Below are positions 27,618-36,292 of a stretch of 64,000 bases of DNA, in pieces. Numbering within the stretch: the stretch's first letter is position 1; each line of letters opens with the position of its first letter. This DNA comes from Aquibium sp. ELW1220 (GTDB taxonomy: Bacteria; Pseudomonadota; Alphaproteobacteria; Rhizobiales; Rhizobiaceae), in NCBI RefSeq assembly GCF_030398385.1, contig NZ_JAOAOQ010000007.1:62001-126000 (forward strand), read 5' to 3'. Under the pieces are notes generated by a model. The model did no database searches and had not been told where the DNA came from. It saw nothing but the letters and a program-made list of their open reading frames with translations. The position numbers and the translations under genes are program-made.

Positions 27618-27660
27618 GTCGAGACGCCCGCCTTTCGGGCGCGCCGCGGAGACACTGACG

Positions 27661-28569
27661 ATGCCCGTCAAGCAGCGCATCCGGCGGCTCGCCTTCGCCT
27701 CGATCTTCGTCGCCTTCGGCGTGATGGCGCTCAAATTCGCCGCGTGGCGGGTGACGGGCTCCGTCGCGCTCTATTCGGATGCACTGGAATCGATCGTCAA
27801 CGTGATCGCGGCTGGCGCCGCCTACTGGGCGATCCGCGTCAGCCACAAGCCGGCCGACGCCGACCATCCGCACGGCCACCACAAGGCCGAATACTTCTCG
27901 GCGGTGACCGAGGGCGTACTCATCGTGCTGGCCAGCCTGCTGATCATGCGCGAGGCCTGGGCGGCCCTGCAGACGCCGCGCCTGATGGACGAACCGGCGC
28001 TCGGCCTCGCGATCAACGGCCTGGCGGCCGTCGCCAATGCCGCCTGGGCGGCGGTGCTGATCCGGACCGGCCGGCGGGAGCGATCGCCTGCCCTGGAGGC
28101 CGACGGTCGGCACATCATGACCGACGTGGTCACCTCGGTGGGCGTGATCATCGGCCTCGTCGGCGCGATCGTGACCGGCTGGGCCGTGCTCGACCCGCTG
28201 CTCGCCATCATCGTCGCCCTCAACATCCTCTGGCAGGGGTGGAAGGTGATCGGCCAGTCGGTGCAGGGCCTCATGGACGTGGCCGCCGATCCCGACGACA
28301 CCCGCAGGATTCGCGACATCATCTCGCTGAACTCCAAGGGTGCACTCGAGGTGCACGATCTCAAGACACGGATCGCCGGCCGCGCGACCTTCATCGAGTT
28401 CCATCTCGTCGTCGACAGCACCATGACGGTGGGCGAAAGCCATGTCATCTGCGACCGGATCGAGGCGGCGCTCCAGGCCGAGGTTCCGTCGGTCCGTGTC
28501 ATCATCCATGTCGAGCCCGACAACGAGGCCAAGCTGCCGCCCGGCACCACGGCGGTGCCCTTCGCCTAG
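27661..28569 (+). CDS. cation diffusion facilitator family transporter
   Basis: This 302-residue inner-membrane exporter has about six membrane segments in the first 205 residues and a C-terminal cytoplasmic metallochaperone-like domain (about 210-290, HDLKTRIAGRATFIEFHLVV). The metal site residues are D40 in YSDALES and H151/D155 in HIMTDVV; the partner of D40 at position 44 is Ser, not Asp. A His-rich loop (DHPHGHHKAEYF) lies near residue 68. Family members export Zn2+, Mn2+, Fe2+ or Co2+ in exchange for protons; the metal here is unclear. It begins 43 bases after trpE(G). Confidence 0.9.
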   Translation: MPVKQRIRRLAFASIFVAFGVMALKFAAWRVTGSVALYSDALESIVNVIAAGAAYWAIRVSHKPADADHPHGHHKAEYFSAVTEGVLIVLASLLIMREAWAALQTPRLMDEPALGLAINGLAAVANAAWAAVLIRTGRRERSPALEADGRHIMTDVVTSVGVIIGLVGAIVTGWAVLDPLLAIIVALNILWQGWKVIGQSVQGLMDVAADPDDTRRIRDIISLNSKGALEVHDLKTRIAGRATFIEFHLVVDSTMTVGESHVICDRIEAALQAEVPSVRVIIHVEPDNEAKLPPGTTAVPFA

Positions 28570-28699
28570 GATCGCCGCGGGTCGCCATCGGTCTCGGGTG
28601 GGTCCGACCGGGCCCATCCTGCGGATACTCACCCGATCGCCACCAGAACGTCTCGGGCACCCCTTGACCTGACGGCTTTTTGTTCTTCATTTGTTCTCA

Positions 28700-28960
28700 A
28701 TGACGAGAACGATCGACACCGTGGGGCGGGCCGCCCGCCACGACATGCTGATCCGCGTGGAATGCGGACATTGCCGCCATGTCGGCCACCTTCGCGCCCG
28801 CGACGTGGCCAGGGTGGTGGGGCAGGGGCGGTCGATCGACACGCTGCGCTTCGTCTGCTCGCGCTGCAATGCGCGGGCGGCCAAGGCCCTGCCGATGGAG
28901 TATGACCGGGATCGGCCTCCGAAGGTGATGATCTGGGTCCCGATGGAGTTCCGGCGATAG
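28700..28960 (+). CDS. small CXXC (zinc-ribbon-like) protein of unknown function
   Basis: The 86-residue protein has two CXXC pairs, C22/C25 (ECGHCRHVGHL) and C53/C56 (FVCSRCNAR), spaced like a zinc ribbon. The rest is basic, with a hydrophobic end (KVMIWVPMEF). The ATG at 28700 is used; a TTG three codons upstream is possible. No strong ribosome-binding site is visible. Its stop is 9 bases from the convergent pyruvyltransferase-like gene. A role in nucleic-acid or protein binding is only a guess from the ribbon. Confidence 0.6.
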   Translation: MTRTIDTVGRAARHDMLIRVECGHCRHVGHLRARDVARVVGQGRSIDTLRFVCSRCNARAAKALPMEYDRDRPPKVMIWVPMEFRR

Positions 28961-28969
28961 CGCTTGCCT

Positions 28970-29791
28970 TCACGTCGCCTGCAGGCTTGCCGCGATCTCC
29001 TGGAGCGCTGCCCGAAGGCGGGACCGATAGGCCTGCTTGTCGAAGCGATAGTGCCCCAGCGTGGTCGCGAAGCGGCTGGGGTCGGAGAAGAGGTCGCGAC
29101 TTTCGGGCACCGGGTCCTTCGGCGCGTCGATGGTGGTGAAGTAGTCGTCGAACTTGAAGCGTCCGCCGCGCATGGCATCCGACGGCGCCACCCATACGTT
29201 AGGCACGCCCATCGCGTCGGCGACGATGATGCCATGCAGCGACTGGCTCACGATGGTCTCGCAGGAGGCGATGTCGTCGACGACCTTCCAAACCGGTGCG
29301 GCCGGATCGATCAGCTTGTGCCCCTTCACGTTCCAGGCCTGCCAGCGGTCGACGGACCGCACGTGCGGGACGAATCCGAACCGATGGCGCTTCTGTGCGG
29401 CCGGTGTCGCGACTTCGCTCACGAGCACGGCCGGGTCGCCCAGCAGCACGTCATCCGGCGGCGATGCAAAGGCCTGCAGCGACAGTTCGCCGCGCACGGA
29501 AATCGCCCTCGCCAAAAGGCGCGTCGCGACCGGCTCGATCAGGCCGCTGCCGCAGACGATGGACGCGGCCGTCGCCTTCTGGAGAATGCTTCCCATGCCG
29601 AGCACGTGCGGGGCGGTCCGCCTCGGCTCGAAGCGGACGGGAACGCCGGACAGGCGCTGGAACAGGTCCGGCGTCAGGTCGTCGCCGAAATTCGGGCGGC
29701 CGACATGCCACCACATCGGCAGGCCCTGCGCAGCAAACCGCCAGCGCCAGTAGCGCAGGTATTTCTCGATCTTGCCGGGCAGGCGCTTCAT
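28970..29791 (-). CDS. polysaccharide pyruvyltransferase family protein
   Basis: The 273-residue protein has the family's opening pattern (GRPNFGDDLTPDLFQRLSG near residues 31-49), a central VLGMGSIL, and the conserved HGIIVADAMGVPNVWV segment with the SQSLHG motif near residue 190. Related enzymes add pyruvyl ketals to polysaccharide sugars, using phosphoenolpyruvate. The ATG at 29791 follows GGGGGA; a GTG four codons upstream is possible. It is the last of three minus-strand genes with the glycosyltransferase and Mur-like ligase genes, suggesting a shared glycan pathway. Confidence 0.85.
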   Translation of the reverse strand: MKRLPGKIEKYLRYWRWRFAAQGLPMWWHVGRPNFGDDLTPDLFQRLSGVPVRFEPRRTAPHVLGMGSILQKATAASIVCGSGLIEPVATRLLARAISVRGELSLQAFASPPDDVLLGDPAVLVSEVATPAAQKRHRFGFVPHVRSVDRWQAWNVKGHKLIDPAAPVWKVVDDIASCETIVSQSLHGIIVADAMGVPNVWVAPSDAMRGGRFKFDDYFTTIDAPKDPVPESRDLFSDPSRFATTLGHYRFDKQAYRSRLRAALQEIAASLQAT

Positions 29792-29827
29792 GGCTTCCCC
29801 CACCGCATTACCGCGGCTGGCGTGGCT

Positions 29828-30550
29828 CTAGACGAACAGGTTGCGGGTGCGGGTGAAGCCGCGATAGGCGGTGCGGGACACGCCGCGGGCGACCTCGCGG
29901 AGCAGCGACTTGTTGCTCGCCTGGATGGTCGACCCGCCGAGCTGGCCGGAAATCTCGCGGATCAGGACGGGTCGCAGCGCGTAGACCGGCAGCCTGTGCA
30001 GCCAGCGCATCTGGACGAAGACGTCCACCGGCCGGTCGAATCGTTCCGTCCGCGCCAGCAGTTCGCGCGCGGCGTCGCGGCCGATCCATTGCATCATCAT
30101 GTTCAGCCCCGGCGAATTTTCCCGAACGATCTCCAGCCCGTCCGCTGCCGCCACGACCTGCCCCGCGGCCGATCTGAACTTGTTGGGAAAACGCACGATG
30201 TCCCCCGGAGAGGCGAACCGCTTCACCAGTTCCAGAGCCGCGGGCAGGCGCGCCATGTCTACCTCGACATCGTCCTCCAGCACGAGGCCGCCGGCAGTCC
30301 CTTCATCGACGATGGCCTGCCACGACAGGCGATGCGACAGGAAGCAACCGATCTCGCCCTTCGACAGGCGGAACGGATAAGGCGGCCAGTGGATCGTCCG
30401 GCGATAGGCCGCATCGCGTTCGCGATCGGACAGACGCGCACCCGCCACGGCGTCGAGGATCTGGCACGGGATCGGCAGCCGCTGCGCCAGGCGCTCCACC
30501 TGGGGCAATCGGCCGGGCGCATCCTTCAGATGGATCACGTATGCCTTCAC
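29828..30550 (-). CDS. glycosyltransferase family 25 (LPS biosynthesis type)
   Basis: The 240-residue protein begins VKAYVIHLKDAPGRLPQVERL and has the metal-binding GLVLEDDVEV near residue 90 and KGEIGCFLSHRLSWQAIV, the usual family 25 pattern (LgtB/LgtA-type lipooligosaccharide transferases). The GTG at 30550 has GGAGAG just upstream; the longer frame overlaps the ligase gene and lacks homology. It lies 13 bases after the Mur-like ligase gene and 36 bases before the pyruvyltransferase-like gene. Donor and acceptor sugars are unknown. Confidence 0.85.
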   Translation of the reverse strand: MKAYVIHLKDAPGRLPQVERLAQRLPIPCQILDAVAGARLSDRERDAAYRRTIHWPPYPFRLSKGEIGCFLSHRLSWQAIVDEGTAGGLVLEDDVEVDMARLPAALELVKRFASPGDIVRFPNKFRSAAGQVVAAADGLEIVRENSPGLNMMMQWIGRDAARELLARTERFDRPVDVFVQMRWLHRLPVYALRPVLIREISGQLGGSTIQASNKSLLREVARGVSRTAYRGFTRTRNLFV

Positions 30551-30563
30551 GTGGCTCTCCGCC

Positions 30564-31865
30564 TTACCAGGTCCCGGACCAGCGGCGGAACCATCGCGGT
30601 CGCCGCTTCTGCTTCCGGATGCGCGCGTGATCGGCGAAGGGATGCTCATAAAGGCCGCAGTCCTGGCAGCTGCCGCTCATTCCGCAATTGTCGTTCCAGC
30701 ACTTCACCTCATGATCCCATGCAAGTGCGATGCGATCCAGATGCAGGTTGCGCGAACCCTTGAGCAGGATCAGATCGCCGGCCGAGGCCGTTTCCCGAAG
30801 AAAGGCCGCCACGCCCTCGACGGTTGGAAAGCTCTTGAAGCGTCCGCTCGCAATGGCCTGTGCATCTGCCTTCGAACGGTGGGCGTTTTCACCGACGAAA
30901 ATGACCTGGTCGGCGCATTCCGCCGCCTTCCGGTAGGCATCCCGGTATTTCGGCGTCGGGTTCCCGGGATAGTCGGAGATGTGGCCGAGCACGATCCGCT
31001 TGAAGCCGCCGTCGAGCCGCGCGAAGGCGTCGATGGTGAGGAAGAGCGTGTCCCACGGCGCCTTGGCGGTGTCGAGGACGAAGCGTGGCCCGTTGTTCGT
31101 CTCGAAGAGGCTGAAGCGATCCTGCACGCTTTCGAAATCCTCGATTCGTTCGGCCACGAGCGCGGCGGGGACACCGAGTTCGAGGGCCGTGACCGCTGCG
31201 GCGGCACAGGCGAGCCAGAAATGCTCGGCCAGAAACGCGGTCCGCACCGACAGAGCGCCGCGCGGCCCCTCGATGGACACGAGCAGGCCGGGCGAACCAG
31301 GCTCGAAGCCGGCGGTGACGCTGTAGTCGGCCGGCGCGTGGCGCGCCAGCGTCACCACACGCTGCGCGGTTCGTCCGGCCATGGCCGCCACCAGATCGTC
31401 GTCGGCGTTGAGCACGGCAAAGCCGCCCGGCAGGACCGCCTCGACGAGCTTGCCCTTCTCCGCCGCCACCCCTTCCCGGCTGCGGAAGCTGGAATAGTGC
31501 TCGCGGGTGACGAGGGTGACGATGCCAACCGTCGGACGCACGAGGCTGCTCAGGGCATCCATGTCGCCCTTCCGGCCGACGCCCGTCTCCAGGACCGCGA
31601 GCCGGGTCTTCGGCGACAGCCGTCGCAGGAACCGCTGGATGGCGGGCAGCGTGTTGGCGAAGACCTGGCTTTCCGTCGGCGCGTGGCTTGCCAGGATATG
31701 GGCGAGGAGCGTGGCCGTCGTCGACTTGCCGGAACTGCCGGTGATGCAGATGAATTCGGACCGGCTCCGTGCTCTCGCCAGCACGGCGATCCGATGCTTG
31801 ACCGGCTTTTCGATCCAGGTGCTGAACAGGCGTCTTGGCCATCGCCGCGTCTCGGGCTGCGTCAT
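30564..31865 (-). CDS. Mur-ligase-like enzyme with a four-cysteine tail (first copy)
   Basis: The 433-residue protein has the Mur P-loop ITGSSGKSTT (41-50), the conserved Glu/His pieces VLETGVGRKGDMD and LVTREHYSSF, GGFAVLNADDD, and a C-terminal domain with GHISDYPGNP. It lacks the N-terminal UDP-substrate domain of MurC-MurF. Family enzymes make amide bonds between a carboxylate and an amine through an acyl phosphate. The tail contains CX4CX5CX2C (C389, C394, C400, C403), also found in the divergent second copy. It heads a minus-strand unit with the family 25 glycosyltransferase and pyruvyltransferase. The substrate is unknown. Confidence 0.8.
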   Translation of the reverse strand: MTQPETRRWPRRLFSTWIEKPVKHRIAVLARARSRSEFICITGSSGKSTTATLLAHILASHAPTESQVFANTLPAIQRFLRRLSPKTRLAVLETGVGRKGDMDALSSLVRPTVGIVTLVTREHYSSFRSREGVAAEKGKLVEAVLPGGFAVLNADDDLVAAMAGRTAQRVVTLARHAPADYSVTAGFEPGSPGLLVSIEGPRGALSVRTAFLAEHFWLACAAAAVTALELGVPAALVAERIEDFESVQDRFSLFETNNGPRFVLDTAKAPWDTLFLTIDAFARLDGGFKRIVLGHISDYPGNPTPKYRDAYRKAAECADQVIFVGENAHRSKADAQAIASGRFKSFPTVEGVAAFLRETASAGDLILLKGSRNLHLDRIALAWDHEVKCWNDNCGMSGSCQDCGLYEHPFADHARIRKQKRRPRWFRRWSGTW

Positions 31866-32313
31866 CCGGGGCTCGACATCGGATGGTGGCCGCCGGGTGC
31901 GGCGCAGACGGTCCGCGCGGATAGCGGAACGGAACGCTCGGCGTTGTCGACGTCAGCAGGCTGGCAGATCGCAGAAGACATCCGTTCGAAAACCCGTCGC
32001 AGGTCGTAGCCGCAAGTCGCAGGCCGAAGGACGACCAGCACGACTGACGTCCATGCCCCGAAAAGGAGCTTTCGCCAAGCTGATATCGCGATCAAGCCTT
32101 GTTTCTCCCGCCGCTTTGATGAGATGTGCGTTTTCGAGATGCTTCAACCGGGTAGCCCGCATCTGCGCAGGAGGATCGCGACCTTGAACTGAGGCACGGT
32201 CGAATGTCGCCTGTGCCTCTGCCGGCAACAGGAAAATACGCTGCCGGATCGCGGCGAAGCGGCCGGCGGTCACCCGGTCTCGGGCGCTGCGGCGCCACCA
32301 TCGAACGGAGCGT
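31866..32313. promoter_or_regulatory. divergent intergenic region between two Mur-ligase-like genes
   Basis: About 450 bases without a convincing gene. It must contain start signals for both divergent ligase genes. No repeat, operator or promoter box could be assigned with confidence; frames here are shadows of no recognisable content. Confidence 0.4.
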
Positions 32314-33627
32314 TTGGCATTGGACTGGACGAACTTTCGGCTGGCACGGGCGGCGGTGGCGTCCAGGCTCCGGACCTTCCGGCACTGGCAGCGCGCCCGT
32401 GCGGCGGTTCTGTGGCGCCGCCTGATGCGGCCAGACCATGTCGTGGCGGTGACCGGCAGTGCGGGCAAGTCCAGCACGGTCGGGCTGATCGCGCTGGTCC
32501 TCGGCACACGGGCGCCGGCCCACGTCTCGGTGGGCTTCAACACCGCCGGCGCCATCGCCAAGAACCTCACCCGCGCCCGGCGCAGGCACCGCTGCTGGGT
32601 TGCCGAGGTCAGCGGCCATGCGCCGGGGGCGATCGACCCGGTCGCCGGTTTCCTCGGCCACGACGTCGCGGTGGTCACCACGATCGGTCTCGACCACTAC
32701 CGGAACTTCCGCACCCGCGAAGCGGTGGCGGCCGAGAAGGGGCGGCTGGTCGCCTTGCTGCCGCCGGGCGGCCTGGCCGTCCTCGATGCCGACGACCCGC
32801 TGATCCTGGGCATGAAGGAACTGAGCGCCGCGCGGGTCGTGACCTTCGGCCGGTCGAGCAGCGCCGACATCCGGCTCGTCTCCTGCGACGGGGATTTTCC
32901 CGACCGGCTGCGCCTGGAAATCGATGACGGGGCGGGCGTCACGGTCGTGCAGACGCAGATGCTCGGCGCGCGCTGGGCCACTGCCGCGCTTGCCGCCTTC
33001 GCCGTCGGACGGGGGCTCGGCGTGCCGGCCGTCGACTGTGCCAGGGCCATCGCCGCCTGGCCGCCCTATCCGTGGCGCGACCAGGTCCACGCCTATGTCA
33101 ATGGCAGCACCATCGTCGCCGATACCTACAAGGCGCCGCAGTGGAGCCTCGCCAGCAGCCTGGCGATCGTCCGCGGCGCCCGGGCCGGGCGCAAGACCAT
33201 CGTCGTCGGCACCATCTCGGACATCGGCGGGACCACGCGCTCGAAATATCTGAACGTCGCGCGCGAGGCGCTCGACATCGCCGACCGGGTGATCTTCGTC
33301 GGTTCGCGGAGCGCCAGCGTCGACCGGCTGAAGCCCGAATCGGGCGGGCGGCTGGTCACGTTCGATCGGGTCGAGGACCTGGCCGGACATCTCTCCGCCA
33401 CGGCGATACCCGGCGAACTCATCTACCTGAAGGGCTCCCTTTCGGATCACCTCGAGCGCGTCGTCATCGATGCGCGGGAACCGATCGCCTGCTGGGTCGA
33501 GGGATGCGACGTCAGGACGTCCTGCCTCGCATGCCGCCGCCTCTATCCGGACCGGCGCAAGGTGCCCGAAGACATGGTCCCTACCGGGAGGCCCGCCAAT
33601 AGCGCGCCCGGTGCTTCGCGCGCTTGA
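32314..33627 (+). CDS. Mur-ligase-like enzyme with a four-cysteine tail (second copy)
   Basis: The 437-residue protein has P-loop VTGSAGKSSTVGLI (about 46-59), VAEVSGHAPG, the IGLDHYRNF segment, GGLAVLDADDPLI and GTISDIGGTTRSKYL. Like the first copy, it lacks a UDP-substrate domain and ends in CX4CX5CX2C (C393, C398, C404, C407), 45 residues from the end in both proteins. Sequence between the two is clearly related but diverged. The start is a TTG at 32314 with GGAG close upstream; a second TTG at 32320 has better spacing. Its last 47 bases overlap the convergent PP-loop gene. Confidence 0.78.
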   Translation: MALDWTNFRLARAAVASRLRTFRHWQRARAAVLWRRLMRPDHVVAVTGSAGKSSTVGLIALVLGTRAPAHVSVGFNTAGAIAKNLTRARRRHRCWVAEVSGHAPGAIDPVAGFLGHDVAVVTTIGLDHYRNFRTREAVAAEKGRLVALLPPGGLAVLDADDPLILGMKELSAARVVTFGRSSSADIRLVSCDGDFPDRLRLEIDDGAGVTVVQTQMLGARWATAALAAFAVGRGLGVPAVDCARAIAAWPPYPWRDQVHAYVNGSTIVADTYKAPQWSLASSLAIVRGARAGRKTIVVGTISDIGGTTRSKYLNVAREALDIADRVIFVGSRSASVDRLKPESGGRLVTFDRVEDLAGHLSATAIPGELIYLKGSLSDHLERVVIDAREPIACWVEGCDVRTSCLACRRLYPDRRKVPEDMVPTGRPANSAPGASRA

Positions 33628-34732
33628 GCCGCACCGCCAGCGAATCGGCGTCGAAGAACGATCGCCGCCGCTTCGACCCGTCATAGGCGGCGAGCGCGCG
33701 GTCGACGTCGCCGACCAGGCCTTCGCACCGGCCGGTCGCGGCCGCGGCATCCCGGAGATGGGCATATTCAGACCGTATGGCGTCATCCACGATCCTGAAG
33801 CGCCGGGGCGCATCGTCGCGGTCACGCGGGAAGGTCGGCGCATCGCCGGCCGCGTCGAGCACCGTCAGGCAGGCCATGGCGAACCGGCACTTGGTGCAGC
33901 GGCCGCAATTGACGCGCGGATCGGAATTGCAGACGTGGAGCCTTTGCATCAGGGGCGGCTCGGTCAGGATCGTCCGGACCTTGTCCAGCCGCTTGACGAG
34001 GCCGTGATGCTCGATGCGTGCGCCGGCTGTTCCGAGCAGCGGGTCGAGGGCCGGATGCGATCCCCAGGGCGTGAACCAGGCCGTCTCGTCGCCGGACGAG
34101 GCGATCAGCACGGTCTCGAACCGATCTGCCAGAAGGTGGCGGATCGCGGCCATGGCCGATCCGTGGAACTCGATCCAGCCGAGAAAGGGCTGCATCATGG
34201 CCCGGACGTTGGTCTCGACGATGATCGGCTGGAGCCCGTAGGAAACGGCCACCTGCCCGAGCGCGGAAACGAGCCTTTCGCCGCCCGGGCCGCTGCGCCT
34301 GGGCGCCGACGCGTCGACGATGGTGACGAGCGCGTCGAGGCGGTCCTTCGCCTGTGCCAGCGAATGGCTGGAATCGATGCCCCCTGAATAGAACAGGGCA
34401 GTGCCGCGACCGGCCGGATAGGATCGCATGGCGGCTTCGGCCTGCACGGGAATCCGTCGATAGGCCGGATACCAGGAACACAGCAGGTCCTGGATCGCTT
34501 CGGCATTGGCAAGCAGCGCGGGATCGACGGTGCCCTCGACACGAAGCGGCGCGCCGACTTCCATGGCCGGGATCAGGCCGAGGCAGAGCAGGGCATCGGC
34601 GTTCGCGACGAGCGGCACGGCCTCACACCGGAAAAAGATCGTGCCGACCGGTCGCGCGCCGGCCGACAGGCGGATGCGGACCTCGTGCGGGGTGGTGCCG
34701 TCCTCGAAGGCGAGATGCAGCGCCGGCAGCAT
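33581..34732 (-). CDS. PP-loop ATP pyrophosphatase superfamily protein
   Basis: The 383-residue protein has the PP-loop signature LFYSGGIDSSHSL near residue 112, which activates a substrate by adenylation, as in asparagine synthetase and 7-cyano-7-deazaguanine synthase. HVCNSDPRVNCGRCTKCRFA (about 278-297) carries four Cys and may bind zinc or a cluster. The N-terminal 100 residues have no familiar domain. It starts a base after the formyltransferase stop region, so the two are coupled. The product is unknown; an amide- or nitrile-forming step on a sugar or nucleotide is possible. Confidence 0.75.
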   Translation of the reverse strand: MLPALHLAFEDGTTPHEVRIRLSAGARPVGTIFFRCEAVPLVANADALLCLGLIPAMEVGAPLRVEGTVDPALLANAEAIQDLLCSWYPAYRRIPVQAEAAMRSYPAGRGTALFYSGGIDSSHSLAQAKDRLDALVTIVDASAPRRSGPGGERLVSALGQVAVSYGLQPIIVETNVRAMMQPFLGWIEFHGSAMAAIRHLLADRFETVLIASSGDETAWFTPWGSHPALDPLLGTAGARIEHHGLVKRLDKVRTILTEPPLMQRLHVCNSDPRVNCGRCTKCRFAMACLTVLDAAGDAPTFPRDRDDAPRRFRIVDDAIRSEYAHLRDAAAATGRCEGLVGDVDRALAAYDGSKRRRSFFDADSLAVRLKRAKHRARYWRASR

Positions 34733-34733
34733 G

Positions 34734-35693
34734 TCAGGCCGGGTCCGTCGCGGCGGCGGCTGCGCGCAGTGCCGCGAGCTTCCGTTTCCAGATCGCCGCC
34801 TTCGACAGCGGATTGCGGCGGCGCAGCCTCAGCCGGGCGTCGCTCACGTCGATCTCGACGCCGAACGGATCAAGCCGCGGGGACGCTCCCGTCGGCGGTC
34901 CGAGATGGCGACCGAAGCCGGCCACGAGCACGGTCTTCCCGCCGGGGCCGATGCAGTGGAGGCCACCGGTGTCGCCCAGGATCTCGCACAGCCGGCGCGC
35001 CTTCGCCGCATCGATGGCCGGCCCGATGGTCAGTTCCGCCATCGTCGGGCGACGATAGCTGCCGCTTCCCGGCACCTGGGTTGTGGCCGCAAGCCGGCCG
35101 GAGAGGTAGTCGAGGAGCGGGCCGCCCGCCAGTTCGCCCGCCGCGACCGCCTGCAGCGCGTCCCAGTGGTGATAGGACCGGGCTTGGCTGCGCGGCACCG
35201 CGCGGCTGGCAATGACGGGGCCCTCGTCGATGCCGGGCGTGAGGGCATGCAGCGTGACGCCGCCGGCCGCATCGGCCTCGCCGTCGAGCAGCATGCCGAT
35301 GCGCGGCGAGGGGCCCTTGTAGCGGGGCAGCAGGGCCGGGTGGACGTTCACCGCCCGGCCACCGAAATGCCGCAGCAGGGCGGCGGGAACGATCTGGTGC
35401 GTCATCAGCGTCACCAGCACGTCCGCGCCCACCGCGTCGGCCCTTGAGGCTGCGTTTTCCCAGCGCTTCAGCGGCGGGCAGAGGCGCACCGGCACGCGAC
35501 GCTGCGCCAGGAGCCTGACCAGGTCCCATTCGGGGAAGAAGCGGCCGAGCAGGCCTTTCGGGGGGTGGAGAAGAGGATTGTCCGCCGCAAAGCACCAGAC
35601 CTCCGCAATCCGGTTCCCCGCCCGCAGCCAGGCCTCGGCAACGCGCGCCGAAATCCAGCACTTCTCGGCAATGAGGATGGCGGTATGCGGCAC
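34734..35693 (-). CDS. formyltransferase family protein
   Basis: The 319-residue protein contains the catalytic region of 10-formyl-tetrahydrofolate-dependent formyltransferases: VNVHPALLPRYKGPSP (Asn and His) and the acidic residue in LTPGIDEGPVI, with the flanking GGVTLHAL. It would formylate an amino group, as sugar N-formyltransferases and Met-tRNA formyltransferase do. The C-terminal 100 residues are not the Fmt tRNA-binding domain I know, so a sugar or small-molecule acceptor is likelier. The GTG at 35693 has GGAAG upstream. It leads the minus-strand pair with the PP-loop gene. Confidence 0.8.
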   Translation of the reverse strand: MPHTAILIAEKCWISARVAEAWLRAGNRIAEVWCFAADNPLLHPPKGLLGRFFPEWDLVRLLAQRRVPVRLCPPLKRWENAASRADAVGADVLVTLMTHQIVPAALLRHFGGRAVNVHPALLPRYKGPSPRIGMLLDGEADAAGGVTLHALTPGIDEGPVIASRAVPRSQARSYHHWDALQAVAAGELAGGPLLDYLSGRLAATTQVPGSGSYRRPTMAELTIGPAIDAAKARRLCEILGDTGGLHCIGPGGKTVLVAGFGRHLGPPTGASPRLDPFGVEIDVSDARLRLRRRNPLSKAAIWKRKLAALRAAAAATDPA

Positions 35694-36292
35694 GTGATCT
35701 TCCTGCTGTGCGCCCGCGCCCGACGCGCGGGCCACGACGGCTGGGACGACGAGTTAGATCGAACCAAGCGCCTGCGTCCACCGCAAAGAGCAATCGATGC
35801 GGCGCGGCATGACGGCAAGGCGAGCGGGACCGTTGAGGCACCAAAATTTGCCGATGCATGAAGCACGGCGCAATCGTTCAGATTCGCCCCCTACGTCTCA
35901 GTGTTGGTTGTTCGTAGGTTTCCCGAGACGGCAGCCAGCTTCGGGAGAGACTGCTTCAGAGTCCGGCCCGCACGAGCCATTGAGGCCGCCTGCTCTGATC
36001 TGCTTCCTGGTTCTATGCCATGATGAACCGTGTCCCGACGTCCTGAAATTCGGAGCGGTGCTGCTTGTTTCCGGCCTGAGGCCGGCTGTCCAGGTATGCG
36101 TGAATCGATTGCATCTCTATCCGAGACACAACGATTCCTTTTGTATTTCAATATCTTGTTCCTCCGTTCTTCTGTCGACGTCCGTGTATTGAAGTGGTGC
36201 TTCATGCGCTTTGTGTTCGACGAAATGATTTGTTAACAATCTGCTTGATCGCAGTAACGATGTCGTATTAACCTCTTGGGTGAGGGAATATC
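35694..36292. promoter_or_regulatory. intergenic region between glycan cluster and protease operon
   Basis: About 600 bases with no supported gene. The part 36100-36290 is AT-richer and should hold the promoter of the seven-gene operon. A short stem (CCGGCC-TGA-GGCCGG at 36071-36085) is present without a T-run. No repeat of the tRNA-Phe 3' end was found here. Confidence 0.4.

Noticed and set aside
35694-36292. Partial copy of tRNA-Phe 3' end as an island attachment repeat
   Set aside because: No stretch of the tRNA 3' end longer than a few bases was found near the left end of the protease operon.
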